NCBI RefSeq assembly: GCF_963678635.1
Contig: NC_087065.1
Span: 20,225,623 to 20,289,622 of the forward strand
Length of the DNA stretch: 64,000 nucleotides
Origin: Symsagittifera roscoffensis
Lineage: Eukaryota > Xenacoelomorpha > Acoela > Convolutidae
Direction: 5' to 3'
Made by a program: the position numbers and the translations under genes. Of this stretch, positions 24,570 to 35,407 are shown piece by piece. The notes under the pieces were generated by a model, which was not told the origin of the DNA, did not search any database, and saw only the letters and a program-made list of their open reading frames with translations. The stretch's first letter is position 1, and the number at the start of each line of letters is the position of its first letter.

Positions 24570-25830
24570 CATGACCCCACACAAATCGGACGCGTGTAGA
24601 AAAGAAATCGACACGTTACTAGAGTATGACATGATAGAACCATCCAAGTCACCGTGGGCGTGTGGAGTAGTGATGGCCAAAAAGAAAGGCGACCAACTGA
24701 GGTTTTGTTGTGACTTTCGATACCTGAACTCCGTCACGGTGAAGGATGCCTATCCCATACCGAGGATTGATAAGAGCCTCTCGAAGTTAGGTGATGCAAA
24801 ATTTTTTACGACTCTTGATTTAGGCTCGGCCTTTTGGCAGGTCCCACTAAGGAAGCAGGACAGGGACAAGACAGGGTTTGCCTGCGAGTTGGGTCTGTTT
24901 CAATGGAAACGGATGCCGTTTGGACTTTGCAATGCCACAGCCACGTTTCAGCGGTTGATGGCACACGCGCTGATAGGCGTGACGAAGAAGTATGGCAACC
25001 TGGTAATGTGCTACGTGGATGACGTGGTAATAGCAACGCCAACACTAGAAGACCACATTGAGAGACTTGACGAAGTGTTTGCATGCATGAAGAGGTCGGG
25101 GCTAAAGTGTAAACCATCAAAGTGCGAGATACTCAAGGACTCAATAAAATACTTGGGCAGAATGGTAGACAAGCACGGCATCAGACCTGATACGGACGCC
25201 GTGGAAGCAGTCCTGACCTGGAAATCACCGAAGACAGAGCACCAGTTGATGAGCTTCCTGGGTTTCGCTAACTATTATAGAGAGTTCATCAAAGGCTATG
25301 CAGACAAGGTATACCCGATGCAACAATTAATGAGACACAAGGGCAAGAAGTTCACGTGGAACAACGCAGCAGAAGAGTCATTCCAGAGAATAAAGAAAGA
25401 GCTATGTGAGGCACCAGTACTGGGTATGCCGACTGAGAAAGGGATGTACGTGCTGGACACGGATGCGTCGGTAGTCGCGATTTCTGGGATTCTACACCAA
25501 GAACAAGAATGGAATGGGAAGACAGTCTTGAGACCAATAGCGTACGGGAGCAAAGTCCTGAGTGACACGGAAATGAAGTACGGAGCACCGAAAGCAGAGA
25601 TGTTCGCGGTGGTTACCTTTGTCGAGAAATACAGGGCACACCTGGGCAGTGAGCCATTCAAGTTGCGAGTCGACAATCGAGCACTGAGCTGGCTGAAAAC
25701 GTACTCAATGGACCAAAGTTACATTGGGAGGTGGATAGTTCGCCCGGATGGATACAACATGATAATTGAGCATAGAACACGAGATAAACATCAGAATGCC
25801 GACAGCTTGAGTAAGAAGACGGAGTTCTAT
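24570..25830 (+). CDS. Element B reverse transcriptase-RNase H region
   Basis: This is the RT palm of Ty3/Gypsy type: FCCDFRYLNSVTVKDAYPIP, TTLDLGSAFWQVPL (motif A Asp), MPFGLCNATATFQRLM (motif B), YVDDVVIATP (motif C with DD) and LGRMVDKHGIRPD. RNase H follows with VLDTDASVVAISGIL, the AEMFAVVTFVEKYR helix and HRTRDKHQNADSLSKK. It converts element RNA to DNA. The group assignment rests on motif order and on integrase lying downstream of RNase H. Confidence 0.92.
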
Positions 25831-26045
25831 GAGAGACAAGAGCAAAGAGAGGCAGACAGACCTGAAATCAAAGATGGCTTCTCCTTCATGGACAAGGAAA
25901 CGTACGACAGTCTTCCACTCACGAGATGGCTGGACAAATCAGGCAAACCGATAGAAGATCATCCTGAATTACCTAAAGAACCTCCAGAGAAGACCATCTT
26001 GAAGAAGAACAAAAGGATTCCAATAGAAATAATACTAAAGTCGAA

Positions 26046-26160
26046 GATGTATGTAAGTATATGTATGTATGTATGTATGTTATATATGTATGTATACATG
26101 CATGTAAATATAATTGTATGTATGTATGTATGTATGTATGTATGTATGTATGTATGTATG

Positions 26161-26191
<31 letters not shown>

Positions 26192-26250
26192 GCATGTATG
26201 TATGTATGTATGTATGTATGTATGTATGTATGTATGTATGTATGTATGTA
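26046..26250 (+). repeat. (TATG)n microsatellite inside element B
   Basis: About 200 bp of almost pure TATG repeats lie in the linker between RNase H and integrase. The matching place in element A has no such repeat, so this expanded in B or its recent source. Confidence 0.95.
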
Positions 26251-27059
26251 GGCTATGATCTTAACCAGGTAGAAGCAGGAACTGCACAGATAGATGATGA
26301 CTTAATGAGGCTCCTCGAGAAACTATCAGATGAGAAGCCCGTGATCCAAGAGAAGGGTCAAGAGGAACCGGAAGTCACTATACTTCGGAGAAAAGAAACA
26401 GTGAACAATACCGACTCCTCAAGAGGAAGCGTCACTGACAGCAAAGATGTCGTGCGGTCACTAGTTGACAAAATCCCCGAAAACATTCTGGAGCAGACCA
26501 AGGTTAGGAAAAAGAAAGTGACGTTCAAAGAAGATACTGAACACCTGGGACTAGGTCAAGAGCCGGGGAGTGTTCCATGTTCACGGAAGAAGAAACCGGA
26601 GAGGGAAAATTGTCCGGGGAGCGTGAAGGATGGGATGAAGACTCGGATGAGAGCAGCGAAAACCAAGACAGTCTGTGCATGATATTGGCGGAAGAGAAGA
26701 CAAGGCACCACGACAGGGAGTTACAGACGGATCCATCTTCAGGAACGTACAATCTAGACATACAGGAGCTACGAGGTGGTGAGGAACTTGAGAAAATTGC
26801 GGTTTCAAGGAAGCCATTCAGGGAACTATCATGCAACTCAAACGTCAGAACGAATCTGGTGCCAGAAGATGATATGAAAATCGTGAAAAGGATGATATGC
26901 GTGAAGCTGAGTGATGACATCCACAACCCTGGTGAGATGAATGGACAGATCATGGCGCTAAAGGAGCATGTCAAGGCGAGATACAGGCTGTCAGACCTAA
27001 TAAGAGCCCAAAAGAATGACAAAATGACAAATAACATCTCCAAATGGATCCAGTCGGGG

Positions 27060-28330
27060 GTCAAGGAGAAGGGGGAACTCGAGGAAGACAGCTATAAGAG
27101 CTTGAGCCAGTTCTACAAAGAAAAGAAAGACTTACTCTATCACACAGCTGATGGGGTGGTAGCATGCAAGAGGAAAGATGAGGAGAAGATAATACACAAA
27201 CACAACCTCATCATACTGCCACAGCTGTATCAAACGGAGGTGCTTTTCAGATCGCACAACCAGATGGGACACCAGGGGATAGATAAAGTACAACAAAGGA
27301 TACTTCACAGGTTTGATTGGCCAGGAATGAGAAAAGCTTGCGAGAGATGGGTGAATGCCTGCCTGGCATGCCTCCAGGTAAAAGACCCAAGGAAGATGAA
27401 GTTTCCCCTCAAGTCCGTCGAGAGCTCAGAGTTCAATGAAGTGGTGCAGATAGACCATCAGAAAATCTGCATGACGGAGTCGGGGTATAATCAGATACTG
27501 GTTATAATCGATCACTTCACAAAGTTGGCGGAAGCGGTTCCGTGTCAGACAGCCTCGGCCGAGGAGACATGTGATCATCTGATAACGCATTGGATATCGC
27601 GGTATGGTTGTCCAATGACTTTCCAGTCGGACAACGGCAAAGCTTTTGTGGGGGACTTGACAAAAGAATTGATGAAGAGATCGCACATTGCTCAAGCACA
27701 CTCGACAACCTACCATCCACAGACCAACGGATTGGTAGAGAGACAGAACAGGACACTGGTAAACATGTTAAGGGCGTACTGCTCAAGATACATGACGGAC
27801 TGGGATAAATACCTGCCACAGGTAGTAGGGGCCTGCAACAGTACACAGCACTCAACGACGGGCATCAGTCCCTTCATGATGTTGACGGGCAGGGAGAGAG
27901 CAATACCTCTGACATTCTTTTACCCGGAATACGAAGGGAAAAGGACGTCGCCTCAGGCTTACGTGAAAGAAGCGATCAAAAGACAACAGGAGTTAAACGA
28001 GCTATGCAGGAGGAACACGGCGCAAGCGCAAATGAGGCAACGCAGAAAATATGACGAAAAAATATTACAAGCGAAGCCATATGAAGTGGGCCAATACGTG
28101 TGGGTCTTCCAAAATGTCATACCGCCCAAGGGAACAAAGAAACTACTCAAGAAGTGGAGAGGACCATTCATGATAACGGAAGTCCATCAACAAGGACGGT
28201 TCTATCGCTTGAGTACTGGGCGAGCGGCACATTATGAAAATCTGAAGCCTCACGTCCCGTCCCCGGAGGATTGGTGCATACCGAAGGACATGGAGGGTCT
28301 TGAGTACCTGGTGGTAGAGCCAGCGTGTGA
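27060..28330 (+). CDS. Element B integrase region
   Basis: An HHCC zinc-binding N-terminus (HKHNLIILPQLY...MGHQGIDKVQQ...CLACLQVK) is followed by the DDE core: VVQIDHQK, then FQSDNGKAF, then HPQTNGLVERQNRT. The GPY/F-like C-terminal module reads KKWRGPFMITEVHQQGRFYRL. No chromodomain was found. This enzyme inserts element DNA into host DNA. It is preceded by an acidic linker and followed by another acidic linker leading into the macro-domain-like segment. Confidence 0.9.
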
Positions 28331-28369
28331 AGTGAATGAAAAAGGCACCAGAGAGAAAAATGATGGTAA

Positions 28370-29539
28370 TGAGAACTTGAGTTTGGACGACAATGAAAAG
28401 ATAGAAGTGGAGTCTGAAGCAGGATCATTTTTAGAAGAAGACTGGAACGACCCGGAGCAAGATGAGGTGCCGAAGTGGATGGAGCCAGATCGACCAATAC
28501 CACCGGGAACCAGGACTGGCATTCGTAAACGCACCGGCATGAGGTACAACAGGTACGGGGACGACTTCTTGATCGATAAGATACAGCCAGACAAATTGGG
28601 CGAGGAACTACTGAGTGCAGGCGAACTGGACGCCGATGAGACACTATCCGCAGGAAGACTACTCGACGCCGGAACTGGAGACGGATCTCGAACAGAGTGA
28701 GATAGAGAGGAGGGATAATACGAACTTGAGGATACTAGAGTGGATGCGCGATGTCAAAGACGAGAGCCGCGAAGGACAAAGCATTCAACAAGTCGATGTA
28801 TCAGCGGCAAATTACATGAAGACAGAGGACCCTCTTTTCGGATGGACGGCAACAGACAGGCCACTGGACATTCCTCAGGACAATTCAGACCCGACAACAT
28901 CGACGGGGACGTCGATAAATATTTTTGTCCGGGAGTGGGGGTAGGACTTACCCACACCGAAAATTTGATGATAAAGAAGCTCAAGGAAGTGAGAGAAACA
29001 AGCGAATTGGAACTGGAAGAAGAAGAGCTAGAGCCTACCATAGGTCGGAATTTCAAACGAAATTTGAAATACCCAATGAGTACTCGGAAAACATCATGAT
29101 AACGGATAGCGACTTCATCCTGTCAAACAGGACTAGCGCGATCTGCATCACGGCGGACATGAGTTTCAAATCAAGATTGGAAGCTGACTTCAAAAGAGAG
29201 TACCAGAACGTAGAGTTTCTGTTCAGACAGAGACCAGGACTGGAAGGGATGGCAGCGCTTCCACCATCAGTAGCACAAGTCCCGGGCAAATATCTGTGCT
29301 TCCTAGTGACCAGGGTCAATGACAGGAACACAATTAATCCCGAACACGTGATGTTGGCACTAACAAGACTACGAGACTTCATGATTGAAAGAGGAATAAC
29401 GGAGGTCTCGATGCCGGTGTATGACCCAAACAGGGGCAAACTGAGCTCAACGGAATTGTACGCGATCCTACATGTAGTCTTCGCGGAAACTGAGATAATG
29501 GTGTATCTTCACAAGAAATACTACTTGAGCATCGCCTGA
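28370..29539 (+). CDS. Element B post-integrase tail with macro-domain-like segment
   Basis: An acidic linker is followed from about 29084 by a segment resembling TARG1/OARD1-type macro domains: IMITDSDFIL, AICITADMSFKSRLEADFKREY, GMAALPPSVA, KYLCFLVTRV, RDFMIERGITEVSMPVYD and the VFAETEIMVYLHKKYY end. Macro domains bind ADP-ribose, and TARG1-type ones remove it from proteins. The same segment sits at the same place in element A. I infer a role against host ADP-ribosylation; this needs a profile search. It could also be a domain that has lost binding. Confidence 0.6.
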
Positions 29540-29704
29540 GTTGGGCACACGGGGGTCTCGAGTTGGGCGTGAGGGAGAAGTCTTGAGGGAACATTTCTAG
29601 AGAATTCTTGAGTTGGGTAATTCTTGAGCCGGTAAGGTAATTCTTGAGCTGGTAAGGTAATTCTTGAGCTGGTTAATACTCGAATACATCCCGAAGTCAC
29701 AAGA
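29540..29704 (+). promoter_or_regulatory. Spacer between pol and cargo in element B with 20-bp CTTGAG array
   Basis: This short spacer holds CTCGAG, several CTTGAG and a roughly 20-bp tandem array (about 29606-29690) built on GGTAATTCTTGAGCTGGTAA. The units contain GGTAAG, like a 5' splice site. The cargo ATG follows at 29705. An array at the same place in element A has a different unit but the same CTTGAG/CTCAAG core. This suggests a signal for separate expression of the cargo. Confidence 0.4.
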
Positions 29705-32700
29705 ATGGCAGACAGATTCTGGAATTCCATGCCCGCGGCCCTGAAGAAGCCTACTCTTGATGAGCTGTACAGACGCCTGAGGGACCTGGATTATACCCAA
29801 ATAGACGAGAGAATGGCGGTAATGCTGAATGCCATCCTCCAGTTGGAAGACCAGGGTGAATGCAGGGAGTCTGCGACGGAGGCTGTCTTGATGGTCGGCT
29901 ACACCACCGAGGGAATATCAAACCAAGAACAGACCAGATGGTTGTCTTGGAATGTGGATGGAGGAGTAAGGGGTTTTGACTTGGCAAGGAATCCTGGCCT
30001 GAGTAACAATACCGAATATGGCGCAGGGGAATTCCCACTACCAACTAGGCCAACAGCAAGATCTACAGGCCAGAACTCGAGTAAGGTGCTATCGATGACG
30101 CGAGCACAACAGACGACCGAGGCATATCCGGATCTTGGTGTTCTAAAGAAAGAGCTCGAGAAGACGCAGAAGGAAAGGAATAAGGCGAACCTCGATCGGG
30201 ATCAGGCAAAGCTGGATCGGGAGAAGGTTCAGCTGGAAAGGGACCAGGCGGTCAACGAGCGAGATCAGACTCTGAGGTTGCTTGAGATGCTAAAGGCTGA
30301 ACATCAGCAGGAGCTAAGGGTGCGGGAGAATGCCGCGAATTGTGAACAACTGAAGTCGGAGTTGGAGAGAATAGAACAACGACAACGCGAACTTGACACA
30401 CAGAAGGGAGCCAGGCCAAAGGAGCGAGTGGTTACCAGCTCGAGGCCAGAGTCACGCATGGAAGTGGATGAAGCCCCCAGGGCAAGAGGACGGTTCAACC
30501 TTGACCACGAGGCCCGAGAACACATGAGTGAAGGATTGGAAGTCTGGATACCTAATGAAGCAACGTCCTCCTTGCGTAGCCTAGAGACGCAACCCATACG
30601 CCCACTGATGGATGTGGTACTGCCGGGGTATACCCCAACCTCGACCCCGAGTGACAGTCAGGTGAGCGGCGGCTCATCGCGTCTGAAGGAGCTGGGCGAG
30701 AAATTGCGGCAGAGAAGTCGTGAAAGTTCGGCAAGACCGGAGCTTCCCCCAACTTGGAGGGAACAACCGGTCAGGAGCATCGTGATCTCGAGTTATAAGA
30801 AAAACACAGAGAAGAGGTACCACAGGCACAATCGGCTGAATTGGAATGCGGAACAGAAAGCCAGGAGGGACTGCTTTCATGATGCAGCCTGGGTGGAATA
30901 TCTTGCGCCACCCCGTGTGCCAGAAGGTGCGGTCCACCTAATCATAGAGGACAGCCTGGTGCGGGTGTTGACCCGGATCCAATCGCACTGGCAGACAGGA
31001 ATCTTGAGTTTCGCTGGAGCTGCCACGCCACAGATGTTGGCAACGCTTGAGATGCTAGGGATGACTAAAGTGTACACGGTGACCCTGATGATCGGGACTA
31101 ACGATGTATCAAGGGGAGAAGCGAGGAAAATAACGAGGCTGCACGACAAGATGAGCTGCCTTCTTGAGGAGCTGAGGATCCAAATGGACCCAATCCTGTT
31201 GACAGTATGTACAGTCCCTTACAACATGATGTTCGATCAGCACGCCTTGGAGATGAACGAGAAGGTGCGGAACCTAAACAGGGTGATCCGAGAAATCCAC
31301 CGGAAGAGTGTGCTCCCCGTCGGACTGTTGGACGTGGCGGAGCGCATGGAGCAAGCGGGATTCCCCGAGGACACCTTCAATGATGGAATCCATTTCGATA
31401 GACCGAGGGGAGCAGAGTGGCTGAATGACGTCTTTCAAGGACACATAAACACGCTAGAGGCGGATCTGCTAGAGACAGCCCAATTCACATTAGGGCCACC
31501 TCCGAACCCACCATTCCTTGCCTCAAGGGCCTTGTCTGGTCGCTTGGGACCGAGGGTCGACACTAGAGACGGCTCGAGGAGCAACCAGGCCAGATTGCAG
31601 AGTGCCACGCCGATGGAGTCTGAGGAGGTGACGTCATCAACACCTCCAGGCTCGGCGATATCCTCAGTGGTAGTGGCAGAGAGCAAGCGGGAAAAGAGGC
31701 CTATGGAGACCGCCCGCTTGAGATATCCTGAGAAGGTGAAAGGACTGGACCTGGAGGGTTTGGAATGCAGGCGGGAATTGGCGGAGACTCTGGGTATTGA
31801 ACGAGTGTCGCACGAAGACTTAAACAGACATCATTGCGTGGACTGGTTGAAAGCTCATGAGGCGCACTTCTCGAGAACAAAACTGATGGAGACCGCGGAC
31901 CTGACCGGAATTCCCACAAAAGCGATCATGGGACCCATCAACTACAGACCTCTCAAGCTGCTGGGGAGTCCTGGGCTCATAGCAGAACCCCCCAAACACC
32001 GAACGAGCATCGCCAGGATCAGGTTGGCGACCCCGGCACAGTTGAAGGTGGTGGACAAGCTGCTGAATCCGGAGGGAATGGAATTGCCAGATGCCGCTTA
32101 CGAAGGCTCGAAATTGGCGGAAGATCCCAGGTACGGGAAGCCCTGTGGGAGCACCCAGCTGGCCAAAACCTTGGCAGTTTATGATAGAGCAGATCCAGCT
32201 GCTGCGAGGGTAGTCATTGTGGCGGGATCAGACTTCGAAGGAACGTCTCCTAAGTTGTTCTGGCCGGAGACTCTGATATACTCTTTGCCAGGAGCCGAAC
32301 TAAACCAGATGTTAACTCTAGTGGTGGCAATAAAGTCGGAGATGCCCTGTGAGCCTGAGCTGCTATTGTTTGCAGGAATGAATGATCACCTGCACGCGGC
32401 GGGACTTCTTGAGCAGCTGAAGGGCAGTGAACCGACATCAAAGAAGATATGGGAGGCCATTCAGACGTTTTTCGCGGCGATGAATGAGGTGCAAGAGAAT
32501 GTTGTCTCGAGATTTGGATCCAAGGAGAAAGTGGTGTTCACTACATCCCCTGGATACGCGAATATGCCACCCGCCCTACAATTCGTGTACGCGGTCTTGA
32601 TCCTAATAGCAGAGGGAAACGAATGGCGGATTCTAATGGCAGCCCCCAATCGGGAATTGGAGCCATCGAACCTGAGGCTCCGCAAGTCAGAATTGGCAGC

Positions 32701-35407
32701 GGCATGGGCGGACATATCTCATGCACTGAGGGGCTTTTATGGATTAGCCGACATCCTGATCGTATTGGACGAGGTGCTCTTGCTAGAGATATCGAACTTT
32801 GCCAGACAACTTAAGTTCAGCCCAGTCATCGGGGACGATCACCCGGCGATAAGCCAATTGACGGACAGCTTGTGGTTTCGGAGCATGGAGGTGAAGATCA
32901 CGAGTTCCACCGGCAAGTCTAGAGGTCCGAGCAACGAGAGAAAAAATGTGGCCGACACGGAGAAGCAATTAGAGTCGATAAAATATCGCCTGACGCAAGA
33001 GAATGGCTGGTGGCCATTTTTGACACCAAGGCTGGAGAACGCCACGGATAAGACGAGGGAGGAAGCACCACCCCTCGTGAAACAAGTCTGGAGTTTTCTG
33101 GAGAAACAACTGGAGCTGGCCGAAGGAAGAGGCATGACGGTGGCTAGATTTGTCTCGGCCGCCAATGAAGTGACGATTGGAGGGTTCTGGAGAGAGCACG
33201 CCGAGGGTGAGCTGAAGACTAGAAGGGATCATGAGATTCTTAAGTTCTTGAGTCCTTGCTGGGGGAAAGAATTCATGGCAGGAATGTTCGGCACCACAGC
33301 GACTATCTTTGGAGCCTTCGTGCAGGAGATACTGGGCATGCCCATCAGCCTGCTCTTGGCTTTATATCTGGTCTACCCCAGATACTTGTTCAACATGGGC
33401 CCAGTGTACATGTTTAGTCGAGGAGTAGAGACACTTCGGGTTGATGGGTATCTGGCACTAGTACTCTTGACCCATGGGGAATTGGTGTCGTTTCATCGAT
33501 TGATGGAATATGGGGAGCCCCTGTCTATGGGGAAAGTCCACTCGAGCATCGAAACCTACTCCTACAAGTGTGCCGCGGGGTTGAAGACGTTGTTAGTGCA
33601 ATACCTCATGATGCAGAATCGGCACATGACGGGTGAAGATAAGAATCCAACATCGAGAGAAGAATGGAAGAAGATGAATGGAGGGATGCCTCTGTTGACG
33701 GACCTGTGCCTGGCAATGAGGTCGGACCCGATGGGGATAATCCGGGGTCTAGAGGAGGTGGTGACCTGCATTTACGGTCCAGCAGTGACGTACGCATTCC
33801 CAGATCCCCTGATAACAACGTATCGTTACTCTGTGACGCACTTGAGTCTTATCAGCGTACTGGATGGGACGGCGCTCAATTGGTGTCAGCAGGAGGTGCT
33901 TAGAGCACAAATGAGCAATACGGTACTCTTTGGAAAAGTGAAAGATGCCGAGCTGATAGTGTACAACTTCAGGGGGCAGATGCAATGTAGAATGGGAGGC
34001 AAGCGAGAGGGTCCCATCGAAACGTATCCCAAGTTCTGGAACTTGAACCCACTGACGGCAGACGGACGAGAGATCTTGAGGATTCCTGCTTGGAAGGAAA
34101 GCTTTGCACTGGTCAAGAGGGAGCTGGAGGCCATAATGGAGAAAGAAATCCTGCCAGCCGCCATGCCTGAGTTCCCGATAGTCAGGAGGATGACCTTGGG
34201 AATGAACAGTCCCTTGGTAGTTCCATCCATAATGGCGAGGATGACAACGGAGGAAATGCAGAAATACTTCACTGATGGCTGGGACCCCCTGTTCATCGGC
34301 TACACGGCGGCGGTCTACTTCCACACTAGCGAGGCGAAAATAAATTCGTGGACGACGCAAGCGAAAAAGATGAGAGGCTCGCAGCCCCCTGGATATGAGG
34401 TGCGAAAGGTCTTGTGAGCTCTTGAGCAGGAGGGACTTGAGAATATGCTACCAATATGGGATGATGGCAGGATGATCATGATGGAGGGGCATGTCGCGTT
34501 GGTGGACGACATGAAATTTGCAACAAGATAATATAGGGCACCCTATGGCTTAGAACAGGTGGAAATGAGACAGGAGGAAAAAGAACTGGATGCTGCAGGT
34601 CAACTGTACGTGGCCCTGACGGAGTACAAGAGATTGGATCCGGCGACACCATCACCACTGTCAGTGGATACACCTGGAGATAAGAGGAGTGGACCCGTGG
34701 AGGACCAGTTCAAAAGAATTCTCGAGAGAAGAAGAAATGAGTCAGAAGAAGAGAGTATGGATGAAACTCTCAGCGAGGCCGGTGAAGACATGGAAGTGGG
34801 GAATACGCCTGAACCGAGACCATCAGGGGAGGAGCTCACCACTCAAGAGCTGTTGAAAGACTTGAGCGAGGAGAATTGGGCAGATACTGCCACTCCACCG
34901 CTGACCCCGTCCCCCCGGAAGAATCTGGAGTTGCCATTGGCAAGCGAGACCTCCAATATGGGGATGATACTCTTGAGCTCGGAGGAAAGGGAAAAGATTA
35001 CTTTCGAGGGAAATAGGGACATGTTCCTGGGGTCTCTGAAGGACGATGCTTGGCAGGAGTTCTTGAAGGAATTCAACCAAGAAGTGGGCAGCGAGACGAC
35101 GCTGGACAAATTCAAGGAGGAACTGTGGGACACAGTTGTGAAATTTGGAGAACTGCTTCTGATAGGAACGGGCCTGGATGAGAAGGCGAGAAAAGAGCTA
35201 CTGAACAAGCTGATAGAGCTGAGGAATTCACGATCGAAGACTAGAGAAGAAAAATGTGAGGACGGCTCTACTCTGAAACAAAAAACTGTAGATAAAATAG
35301 TTGATGATATAAAAGGGGATAAGGTTGGGACTAGTAATATGATTAAAAGTACTAATATCCTTAAGGCTCGAGCAGGGGGAGGCAAGAGTTGGAGGGGTTG
35401 GAGGTAG
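29705..35407 (+). CDS. Element B cargo region 1: coiled coil, two tandem SGNH-like domains, hydrophobic segment, acidic tail
   Basis: The region opens with ATG (MADRFWNSMP). Order: a helical N-terminus; a coiled coil of charged heptads at about 30150-30420; SGNH-like domain 1 at about 30925-31460 (DSLVRV block, GAATPQML, GTNDVSRG, DGIHFDRP, matching the Ser, Gly, Asn and Asp-x-x-His blocks); SGNH-like domain 2 at about 32210-32890 (VIVAGSDFEG, AGMNDHLHA, GDDHP); a conserved unknown region with a hydrophobic stretch near 33300-33400 (ISLLLALYLVYPRYLF); and an acidic Pro/Ser-rich tail. SGNH enzymes are esterases or lipases. Esterase domains are known from the ORF1 of some CR1-like LINEs, but I know of none arranged in tandem in a Ty3 element. 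The region carries a small share of the element's breaks. Confidence 0.62.

Noticed and set aside
26046-26250. Repetitive Met-Tyr-Val-Cys protein on both strands
   Set aside because: It is translation of the TATG microsatellite.
28090-28330. Chromodomain at the integrase C-terminus
   Set aside because: The sequence fits a GPY/F-like module, and no chromodomain aromatic pattern follows.
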